DNA from: an uncultured Hyphomicrobiales bacterium
Lineage (GTDB): Bacteria; Pseudomonadota; Alphaproteobacteria; Rhizobiales; Xanthobacteraceae
Length of the DNA: 5,349 bases
Assembly (NCBI GenBank): GCA_903891395.1
Contig: CAITEM010000290.1
Coordinates: 1-5,349 of the forward strand
Reading direction: 5' to 3'
The notes below the pieces were generated by a model, which made no database searches, was not told where the DNA came from, and was given only the letters and a program-made list of their open reading frames with translations. This document shows, one piece after another, positions 1-5,349 of this stretch (its first letter is position 1; each line of letters begins with the position of its first letter). The translations under genes and the position numbers were made by a program.

Positions 1-447
1 ATCTGCTGCCTGCGCCCCGGGGTGCCGGGTCTGTCCGAGAATATCCACGTCAAATCGATCGTCGGACGCTTCCTCGAGCACGGCCGCATCTATTGTTTCG
101 GGGCCGGACACTTGCTGCCGCATACCAAGGCCGCGCTGTACATTTCGTCCGCCGACATGATGCCGCGCAATCTCGACCGCCGCGTCGAGGTGCTGTGTCC
201 CATTTTGAACGCGACGGTGCACGAGCAGATTCTCGGCCAAATTATGGTGGCGAATTTCAAGGATAACGAGCAGAGCTGGACGCTCTTGCCCGACGGCAGT
301 TCGACGCGCATAAAGGCCGCGCCGGGCGAGGAACCGTTCAACGCCCATAAGTATTTCATGACCAATCCGAGTCTGTCTGGCCGTGGTAAATCGCTCAAGG
401 AATCCTCGCCGCGCAGTCTCCTCCGCCGCTTCGTCGAAGGCGCGTAA
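1..447 (+). CDS. ppk: Polyphosphate kinase 1 (PPK1), C-terminal part, 5' end outside the window
   Basis: PPK1 reversibly transfers the gamma-phosphate of ATP to the end of inorganic polyphosphate. The reading frame is open from base 1 and ends at TAA 445-447, giving the last 148 residues of a protein usually near 700-730 residues. Visible family landmarks, numbered from the window edge: CCLRPGVPGLSENI at 2-15, SIVGRFLEHGRIYCF at 19-33, YISSADMMPRNLDRRVEV at 47-64, and a tail with LLPDGSSTR at 95-103 and NPSLSGRGKSLKESS at 122-136. These belong to the C2 domain that helps form the ATP/polyphosphate site; the autophosphorylated histidine lies upstream and is not seen. The codon read as a GTG start at 22 falls inside the conserved RPGVPG motif, so it is an internal valine. 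The end of the gene overlaps the start of ppx by 65 bases in another frame, as expected for a ppk-ppx operon. The visible part is intact. Family assignment is firm. Confidence 0.96.
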   Translation: MCCLRPGVPGLSENIHVKSIVGRFLEHGRIYCFGAGHLLPHTKAALYISSADMMPRNLDRRVEVLCPILNATVHEQILGQIMVANFKDNEQSWTLLPDGSSTRIKAAPGEEPFNAHKYFMTNPSLSGRGKSLKESSPRSLLRRFVEGA

Positions 448-1726
448 AAGCGCGCGTTCGGTATCCGGCTCCGTTAAAATTCAGTCGGCCAAAGGCCGCC
501 TCGACCATGGCCCGCCGATCGCCGTCATCGACATCGGCTCGAACTCCGTCCGCCTCGTTATCTACGAAGGCCTGACGCGTTCGCCGACGCCGATCTTCAA
601 TGAAAAGGTGCTGGCCGGCCTCGGGCGGCAAGTGCAGACCACCGGCCTGTTGGCGCAGGACGCCATCGACACCGCGCTGACCGCGTTGGTGCGGTTCCGC
701 GCGCTTTGCGACACGCTGCACGTCCGCAAGACCTGGGCGATCGCCACCGCCGCCTGCCGCGACGCCCGCAACGGCCGCGATTTCATCGGCAAGGCCCAGA
801 AAATCTGCCGGACGCGGATCGAGATTCTCTCCGGCAAACGCGAGGCTCAACTCACGGCGCTCGGGGTTATCTCCGGTATCCACAAACCGGACGGACTTGT
901 CGGCGATCTTGGTGGTGGCTCGCTCGAACTCGTCGACGTGCACGGCGCGCGCGTGCGGGGCGGCTTGACGCTGCCGCTCGGCGGTCTGGCCTTGCAGGAC
1001 ATCGCCGGCCGCTCGCTCAAGAAGGCCGAAAAGGTCGTTGAAGATTCTCTTCGTGGTTTGCCGCTGCTCAAGGCCGGCGCGGGCCGCACGCTTTACGCGG
1101 TCGGTGGCACCCGGCGCGCGCTGGCGCGGCTGCACATGTGGCAGACCGGCTATCCGTTCCACGTTATGCACAATTACCGGATCGCCGCGCGCGAAGCGCT
1201 GGATTTCTCGCGGCTGGTGCATCGCGTCGATACCGAAACTTTGTCGAAGATCGAAGTCGTGAACGCCGCGCGCCGCCCGCTGCTGGCCTATGCCGCGGTG
1301 GTGCTGGAAGATCTGGTGCGCATCGTCAAGCCGAAGGATGTCGTGTTCTCGGTGATGGGTGTGCGTGAAGGCTTGTTGTATTCCCTGCTCAAGGCGCCCG
1401 AGCAGCGGCGTGACCCGCTGATCGCGGCGGCCGCGGACCTCAACGTGTTGCGGTCGCGATCCCCGGCGCACGGTGAAGAGCTGATCGCCTGGACCGACCG
1501 TTTCATCGAATCGTCCGGTCTCGATGAGACCGCGGACGAGCGGCGGCTCCGGCACGCAGCCTGCCTTCTGGGCGATATCGGCTGGCGTGCGCATCCGGAT
1601 TATCGCGGCGAGCAGTCGATGAACATCATCGCGCATGGCGCCTTTGTCGCCATCGATCATCCCGGCCGCGCCTATCTCGCGTTGGCGGTCTATTTCCGCC
1701 ATGCAGGTTTGAGCGAAGACGAATAG
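383..1726 (+). CDS. ppx: Exopolyphosphatase (Ppx/GppA family), shortened by a premature in-frame TAG
   Basis: PPX releases orthophosphate from polyphosphate ends and opposes PPK1. The 447-residue product has the ASKHA-fold landmarks: phosphate-1 motif AVIDIGSNSVRL at 47-58, ATAACRDARN at 121-130, ILSGKREAQL at 148-157 with E154 matching the catalytic Glu of E. coli PPX (by remembered alignment), phosphate-2 motif GDLGGGSLEL at 174-183, AVGGTRRALARL at 239-250, and FSVMGVREGLLY at 322-333. An HD-like helical domain begins near 385 (HAACLLGDIGW at 391-401). GTG 383 is the first start codon after an upstream in-frame TGA (359-361). No ATG, GTG, TTG or CTG follows before the phosphate-1 motif, so the basic, Ser/Ala-rich tail of about 45 residues is part of the protein unless a rare start is used. 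No clear Shine-Dalgarno is visible, which fits coupling to ppk. The frame stops at TAG 1724-1726, inside the C-terminal domain, although family sequence continues in frame to 1981. The intact gene would encode 532 residues. The catalytic half is complete; the activity of the shortened protein is unknown. Confidence 0.9.
   Translation: MVNRSRNPRRAVSSAASSKARKSARSVSGSVKIQSAKGRLDHGPPIAVIDIGSNSVRLVIYEGLTRSPTPIFNEKVLAGLGRQVQTTGLLAQDAIDTALTALVRFRALCDTLHVRKTWAIATAACRDARNGRDFIGKAQKICRTRIEILSGKREAQLTALGVISGIHKPDGLVGDLGGGSLELVDVHGARVRGGLTLPLGGLALQDIAGRSLKKAEKVVEDSLRGLPLLKAGAGRTLYAVGGTRRALARLHMWQTGYPFHVMHNYRIAAREALDFSRLVHRVDTETLSKIEVVNAARRPLLAYAAVVLEDLVRIVKPKDVVFSVMGVREGLLYSLLKAPEQRRDPLIAAAADLNVLRSRSPAHGEELIAWTDRFIESSGLDETADERRLRHAACLLGDIGWRAHPDYRGEQSMNIIAHGAFVAIDHPGRAYLALAVYFRHAGLSEDE
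1724..1726 (+). other. In-frame amber codon inside ppx
   Basis: The codons run GAC GAA TAG TCG CCG CGC, interrupting D-E-(stop)-S-P-R. From memory, relatives have a leucine here (DELSPR), so one change, TTG to TAG, would explain it; the leucine is recollection, not something shown by the window. TAG is also the terminal codon of ppx (1979), of the methyltransferase gene (4207) and of rnd (4214-4216, minus strand), each at a natural protein end. That argues against general reassignment of UAG in this organism. Confidence 0.8.
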
Positions 1727-1981
1727 TCGCCGCGCCTGCGCGAACTGGCGACGCCGCGCATCATCGACCGCGCCCGTGTGCTCGGCGCGGCGATGCGCGT
1801 CGCCTATATCCTGACGGCCGGGCAGGACGGCGTCTTGCCCAAGACGCCGATGCAGGTGACGCGTGGTCGGTTGGTGCTGAAGCTGCCGGGCCGTTTTGGC
1901 AAACTCGCGAGCGACCGGCTCTTGAGCCGCCTGAAGCAACTCGCGCGTCTGGTCGGACGCCAGCCGGCAATCGAGGCGTAG
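1727..1981 (+). pseudogene. ppx: Cut-off C-terminal end of ppx, in frame after the premature stop
   Basis: Reading on from TAG 1724-1726 without any frame change gives 84 further codons and then TAG 1979-1981. The translation begins SPRLRELATPRIIDRARVL and includes LGAAMRVAYIL, VLPKTPMQV, GRLVLKLPG and a final LLSRLKQLARLVGRQP. This is the usual C-terminal end of alphaproteobacterial PPX proteins, as I remember the family. There are no further stops or indels, and the base composition matches the upstream part, so this is one ppx gene with a single nonsense codon rather than an unrelated sequence. An ATG at 1796 and an alternative start at 1778 exist in frame, but a separate 60-70 residue product from this piece would not be expected to fold or function alone. 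If the TAG is a sequencing error or is read through, the gene is simply 383-1981. Confidence 0.85.
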
Positions 1982-1982
1982 C

Positions 1983-2004
1983 CACCGCAGCCTCCGCCGC
2001 GGTG
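1983..2004 (+). terminator. Short GC-rich hairpin just after the original ppx stop, weak terminator candidate
   Basis: CACCGC at 1983-1988 pairs perfectly with GCGGTG at 1999-2004 across a 10-base loop. It begins one base after the final ppx stop, a natural place for transcription to end. No run of T follows directly; the next bases are AGAGGTTTCAAG. It is therefore not a classical intrinsic terminator and could be chance in GC-rich DNA. Confidence 0.25.
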
Positions 2005-2010
2005 AGAGGT

Positions 2011-2037
2011 TTCAAGTATTTGAGAAATTGCTATGGT
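2011..2037 (+). promoter_or_regulatory. AT-richer patch upstream of the TPR-methyltransferase, possible promoter
   Basis: In otherwise GC-rich DNA, the bases from TTCAAG (2011-2016) through TTGAGA (2020-2025) to TATGGT (2032-2037) form the most AT-rich stretch of the intergenic region. TTCAAG and TATGGT could serve as -35 and -10 boxes, but the 15-base spacer is short and both boxes are poor matches to the housekeeping consensus. The position, about 50 bases before ATG 2086, is suitable. This is a positional guess, not a clear promoter. Confidence 0.22.
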
Positions 2038-2073
2038 CCCGGGCAAGCGGGGGCCGCAAGAGCCTCCCATTCT

Positions 2074-2080
2074 GGGGCGG
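2074..2080 (+). promoter_or_regulatory. Shine-Dalgarno-like GGGGCGG that favours ATG 2086
   Basis: GGGGCGG ends five bases before ATG 2086. It is only a partial match to the anti-Shine-Dalgarno sequence, but it is the best purine-rich stretch near any candidate start of this gene. The bases before GTG 2002 are pyrimidine-rich (CCTCCGCCGC) and offer no ribosome binding site. Confidence 0.45.
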
Positions 2081-2085
2081 CGACA

Positions 2086-4209
2086 ATGAATCGTAGGGAT
2101 CGGCGCGCGGGGCGGGCGCAGAGTCCACCCGCGGCTTGGCGGTCAGGGCTGTCGGCTGACACTCTCTTCAATGCCGCATGCGAACATCACGGCGCCGGAC
2201 GGCTGGCCGAAGCCGAGCGTGACTACCGCAACGCTCTCGACATCGAGCCACAGCATGCCGACAGCCTGAATGGTCTTGGAATCCTCGCCCATCAATGCGG
2301 ACACAGCGACGACGCGATTGCGCTGATCGGGCAGGCGATCAGCTTGAACGGGCACGTCGCGCAATTTCATTACAATATCGCGCTCGTCTTCGCCGCGGTG
2401 GGCCGCATGAGCGAAGCCGAGAGGCACAATCGCCGCGCCATCGCGCTAAAGCCGGATTATGCCAATGCGCATACCAACCTCGCTGGTGCGCTCTCCGCTC
2501 AAGGGAAATTGGACGAAGCGGCGGTTCATTTTCGCCACGCGCTGGCCCGCACACCTGACGTGCCCGCCGCTTATGCCAATCTCGCCAATGCGCTTTTGGC
2601 CAACGGCGAGCCGGAGGAGGCGCTCAGCGTCGTCGTGCGCGGACTATCCGTTCAAGACAACGAGGAGATGAAAGTTCTTTTCGTTCGCTGCGTCGAAGAC
2701 ATGCAGTTCGTTCCCAAGGTCCCGGGACTTGTCCCGGTCCTCGATCTCGCCCTGAAGGAAAGCTGGGGTCCGCCCGAAATGTTTTCGAGCGTGGTCACGG
2801 CCATCTTGAAACAGAACGGGACCGTTGCGGCGCCCTCAAAGGATTCGCGGGCGGTTCAAAGCCTCGAGGTCTTGGCCAAAGACCATCTCCTTCAGTACCT
2901 CATCGTGTCGATGCCGATCCGCGACGTTTCATTGGAGCGATTGCTGACTGAATCGCGCCGTGAACTGCTCCGCCTTGCCATGGCGGGCCCTGCCGTCGCT
3001 TCCGAAAGCGTGTTGGCCTTTGGCTGTGCCTTGGCCGAACAGTGTTTCATCAACGAGTACGTCTTTACCAGCGGCCACGAGGAGCAGGAGGGCGCCCGTG
3101 CCTTGCGCGACCGACTGGCTGCCTTGCTGACGTCCGAGGACGCTGTGCCGCCGCTGATGGTTGCCGCAGTGGCGGCATATTTCCCGCTCGGTTCATTGGA
3201 CGTTTCGCCCGGCTGTTTCGAACGGCCGTGGCCCGAGGCCGTCAACCGTCTCATCGTCCAGCAAGTTCGTGAGCCCGCCGAAGAACAGGCGCTGCGCTCG
3301 GCCATTCCAGCTCTGACGCCGGTCGACGACGATGTGTCGGTGCTTGTGCGGCAGCAATATGAGGAAAACCCATACCCGCGCTGGACCGCGACATCGTCCA
3401 TCATCGCGCCGCTGACGTTCGCACAGAATATGCGATTGCAATTTCCGCACGCCACTTTTGCCGAAAACGGTGACGCCAACGTCGAGATCTTGATCGCCGG
3501 TTGCGGTACCGGGAGGCATCCGATCGACCGCGCGCGAACCTATACCGACGCCAACATTCTGGCGATCGATCTCAGTCTTGCGAGTCTCAGTTACGCCAAG
3601 CGAAAGGCGCGCGGTTTCGGACTCACCAACCTCGCGTTCGGCCAGGCCGATATTCTTCACCTGGGCCGCCTTGGGCGGACATTCGATGTCATCGAGGCGG
3701 TCGGTGTGCTTCACCATTTGCGCGATCCGCGCGAAGGTTGGGCGTCGCTCATCAATCTGCTGCGGCCCGGCGGATATATGCGGATCGGGCTCTATAGCGC
3801 GTTGGCACGCCAGCATATCAACGCCGCGCGGGACTTCATCGCCGCGCGTGGTTATGGATCGACCGCCGATGCCATCCGGCAATGCCGGCAGGACATTCTG
3901 GCCCTCGACGATGGTTCGTTAGCCAAAGAGGCGTCGCTGTCCCCCGATTTCTTCACGGTCAGCGCCTGCCGCGACCTGCTGTTTCACGTCCAGGAACACC
4001 TGACGACCATTCCGGCCATCAAGTCGTTGTTGGCGGAAAACGATCTGACATTTATCGGCTTCACCGGCCCGATGCGCGATCGATACGCGAAGCTCCATCC
4101 CGGCGACACGGCAATGACCGATTTGGACGCCTGGCACGCGTTCGAAACGGAGCATCCGGGCGAATTTGCCGGCATGTACAATTTTTGGATTCAAAAGCCG
4201 CGACCGTAG
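2086..4209 (+). CDS. TPR-repeat protein fused to a class I SAM-dependent methyltransferase, substrate unknown
   Basis: This is a 707-residue, probably cytoplasmic protein with no signal peptide or membrane segment seen. Residues about 24-190 are four to five tetratricopeptide repeats (for example AEAERDYRNALDIEP at 41-55, AERHNRRAIALKP at 111-123, DEAAVHFRHALARTP at 143-157), a protein-binding scaffold. Residues 190-415 look helical with no recognised motif. VRQQYEENPYPRW at 421-433 precedes the methyltransferase domain, as in other members of this family. SAM-binding motif I is EILIAGCGTGRHPI at 467-480, followed by LAIDLS at 492-497, ADIL at 521-524, FDVIEAVGVLHHL at 533-545 and LLRPGGYMRIGLYS at 558-571. 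The C-terminal part carries CRDLLFHVQEH at 628-638 and a closing GMYNFWIQKP. The fold supports SAM-dependent methyl transfer; the target, protein or small molecule, cannot be read from sequence. ATG 2086 is preferred over in-frame GTG 2002: it has a GGGGCGG stretch five bases upstream, and the extra 28 residues are not TPR-like and overlap the hairpin. The frame is intact. Confidence 0.9.
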   Translation: MNRRDRRAGRAQSPPAAWRSGLSADTLFNAACEHHGAGRLAEAERDYRNALDIEPQHADSLNGLGILAHQCGHSDDAIALIGQAISLNGHVAQFHYNIALVFAAVGRMSEAERHNRRAIALKPDYANAHTNLAGALSAQGKLDEAAVHFRHALARTPDVPAAYANLANALLANGEPEEALSVVVRGLSVQDNEEMKVLFVRCVEDMQFVPKVPGLVPVLDLALKESWGPPEMFSSVVTAILKQNGTVAAPSKDSRAVQSLEVLAKDHLLQYLIVSMPIRDVSLERLLTESRRELLRLAMAGPAVASESVLAFGCALAEQCFINEYVFTSGHEEQEGARALRDRLAALLTSEDAVPPLMVAAVAAYFPLGSLDVSPGCFERPWPEAVNRLIVQQVREPAEEQALRSAIPALTPVDDDVSVLVRQQYEENPYPRWTATSSIIAPLTFAQNMRLQFPHATFAENGDANVEILIAGCGTGRHPIDRARTYTDANILAIDLSLASLSYAKRKARGFGLTNLAFGQADILHLGRLGRTFDVIEAVGVLHHLRDPREGWASLINLLRPGGYMRIGLYSALARQHINAARDFIAARGYGSTADAIRQCRQDILALDDGSLAKEASLSPDFFTVSACRDLLFHVQEHLTTIPAIKSLLAENDLTFIGFTGPMRDRYAKLHPGDTAMTDLDAWHAFETEHPGEFAGMYNFWIQKPRP

Positions 4210-4213
4210 ACGG

Positions 4214-5349
4214 CTAGTTCTTTTCGACCGTCACCACGCGGCCTTTATCGACCGCCAGCGCCAGCTTGCCGTGCTTCAAGGCGAGCGCCTTCTCGCCGAA
4301 CAATTCGCGCCGCCAGCCTTTGAGCGACGGCACGTCGGCGTCGTCGTCGGCAGCGATACGGTCGAGTTCGTCGACCGTGGCGATCACCTTGGCGGCGACG
4401 CCGTTGCTCTCGGCCGTCATGCGCAACAATACCTTGAGCAGTTCGACGGTGGCCGCGCCGTTTGGCGCCGGCCGGAAGCGGTCGAGCCGCGGCAGGGTCT
4501 TGTGGTCGCGATCGATGCCGCGTTGCACCGCTTCGATGATAGCGTCGCCCCAGCGTGAGCGCTCGAAGCCCTTCGGCAGCGAGCGCAAGTGGCCGAGTTT
4601 CTCGATGGTCGTCGGCGCCTGCACCGCGACGTCGGCCAGCACGTCGTCCTTGAGCACGCGGGAGCGCGGCACGTCGCGCGACTGCGCTTCGCGTTCGCGC
4701 CAGGCCGCGACCTCGATCAGCACCGCCAGTTCCTTGGGCTTGCGCACACGGCTCTTGAGCCGCTCCCAGGCTTTCTCCGGTTCCATGCGATAGGTCTCGG
4801 GCGACGTCAGTACGCCCATCTCGGCCTCGACCCAGCTCTTGCGGCCGCGTTTCTCGAGATCGGCGGACAGCTTGAGATAGACGTCGCGCAGATGCGTCAC
4901 GTCGGACAGCGCGTAGGTCATCTGCGCGTCGGTCAAAGGCCGCCGCGTCCAGTCGGTGAAGCGATTCGACTTGTCGAGCACGTCGCCGGTGATGCGCTGC
5001 ACCAGTTGGTCGTAGGAAATCGAGTCGCCATAACCGAGCACCATGGCGGCGACCTGGCTGTCGAAGATGGGGTGCGGGATCTTCTTCGCCATGTTCCAGA
5101 CGATTTCGATGTCCTGGCGTGCGGCGTGAAACACCTTGACGACGTTCTCGTTCGTCAGGAGGTCGAAAAACGGCGTCAGGTCGATGCCCGGCGCCAGCGC
5201 GTCGATGACGAAGGCCTCGTCCGGCGACGCAATCTGCGCCACGCAGAGCAGGGGGTAATAAGTCGTCTCGCGCAGGAATTCGGTGTCGACTGTGACGAAG
5301 GGAAACTTCGCCATGCGCGCGCAGACTTGGGTCAGTTCGTCGGTGGTGG
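4214..5349 (-). CDS. rnd: Ribonuclease D, 3'-5' exoribonuclease; 5' end just outside the window
   Basis: RNase D is a DEDDy-family exonuclease that trims 3' ends of tRNA precursors and other small RNAs in the cytoplasm. Numbering from the Met at 5314: Exo I VTVDTEF with D10 and E12, Exo II VFHAARQDIEIVW at 61-73 with D68, Exo III YALSD at 134-138 with Y134 and D138, so all catalytic acids and the Tyr are present. An HRDC-type helical domain follows at about 193-270 (AVLIEVAAWREREAQ at 197-211), then a C-terminal helical region ending VVTVEKN before TAG 4216-4214. The Met at 5314 is probably internal: the frame stays open to the window edge and adds TTDELTQVCAR before it, which resembles the normal N-terminus of alphaproteobacterial RNase D. 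The 377 visible residues plus a few outside would give about 380-385, the usual family length. The gene is convergent with the methyltransferase gene, four bases away. The promoter is outside the window. Confidence 0.95.
   Translation of the reverse strand, partial: TTDELTQVCARMAKFPFVTVDTEFLRETTYYPLLCVAQIASPDEAFVIDALAPGIDLTPFFDLLTNENVVKVFHAARQDIEIVWNMAKKIPHPIFDSQVAAMVLGYGDSISYDQLVQRITGDVLDKSNRFTDWTRRPLTDAQMTYALSDVTHLRDVYLKLSADLEKRGRKSWVEAEMGVLTSPETYRMEPEKAWERLKSRVRKPKELAVLIEVAAWREREAQSRDVPRSRVLKDDVLADVAVQAPTTIEKLGHLRSLPKGFERSRWGDAIIEAVQRGIDRDHKTLPRLDRFRPAPNGAATVELLKVLLRMTAESNGVAAKVIATVDELDRIAADDDADVPSLKGWRRELFGEKALALKHGKLALAVDKGRVVTVEKN

Noticed and set aside
22..24. GTG 22 as a start of a separate small gene
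   Set aside because: The codon lies inside the conserved PPK1 motif CCLRPGVPGLSENI, which starts upstream at base 4, so it is an internal valine of ppk.
395..1939. Long open frame of 514 codons on the minus strand across almost all of ppx
   Set aside because: It mirrors the ppx coding frame, is dominated by Arg, Gln, Ala and Gly, and shows no domain motif. Long antisense frames are common opposite GC-rich genes. The plus strand clearly encodes PPX.
1778..1981. Independent 67-residue gene after ppx
   Set aside because: It is in the same frame as ppx and its sequence is the normal PPX C-terminus, so it is the cut-off end of ppx and not a separate gene.
2002..2085. Upstream extension of the TPR-methyltransferase from GTG 2002
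   Set aside because: No ribosome binding site precedes it, it overlaps the hairpin at 1983-2004 and the possible promoter, and its 28 residues do not look like part of the TPR domain. ATG 2086 is preferred.
2892..3882. Minus-strand open frames opposite the methyltransferase gene (2892-3479 and 3193-3882)
   Set aside because: They overlap each other and a well-supported plus-strand gene with clear SAM-binding motifs, and show no recognisable domain.
4166..4793. Plus-strand open frames opposite rnd (4166-4558 and 4266-4793)
   Set aside because: They are low-complexity Ser/Arg/Ala-rich or motif-free translations opposite the RNase D HRDC and C-terminal regions, typical of antisense shadows.
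5312..5314. ATG at 5314 (minus strand) as the true start of rnd
   Set aside because: The frame is open to the window edge and the upstream residues TTDELTQVCAR match the expected N-terminus of RNase D, so the gene is incomplete and this Met is internal.

Overview
The window is high-GC DNA with the protein style of an alphaproteobacterium, most likely of the order Hyphomicrobiales (Bradyrhizobium/Rhodoplanes/Pseudolabrys-like). That placement rests on remembered similarity of the PPK, PPX and RNase D sequences, not on a search. It holds four protein-coding loci and no tRNA, rRNA, CRISPR array or insertion sequence that I can see.

Layout. 1-447 (+) is the 3' end of ppk, polyphosphate kinase 1, cut by the window edge. 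383-1726 (+) is ppx, an exopolyphosphatase whose GTG start lies inside the end of ppk. The ppx frame is broken by a TAG at 1724-1726, but the same frame continues, clean and family-like, to a second TAG at 1979-1981. The gene therefore looks like a normal ppx with one nonsense codon that removes the last 85 residues. 1982-2085 is a short intergenic stretch with a small GC-rich hairpin and an AT-richer patch that may hold a promoter. 2086-4209 (+) encodes a 707-residue protein with N-terminal tetratricopeptide repeats, a helical middle and a C-terminal class I SAM-dependent methyltransferase. 4214-5349 (-) is rnd, ribonuclease D, convergent with the methyltransferase gene and only 4 bases from it; its start codon lies beyond the right edge.

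Functionally, ppk and ppx form a polyphosphate synthesis and breakdown pair, probably transcribed and translated together. If the nonsense codon is real, the strain makes PPK1 and a C-terminally shortened PPX, which could shift the balance towards polyphosphate accumulation. The TPR-methyltransferase has no evident link to polyphosphate or to RNase D and may be an accessory gene placed between them.

I found no convincing undescribed system. The item most worth following up is the in-frame amber codon in ppx; second is the TPR-methyltransferase of unknown substrate.
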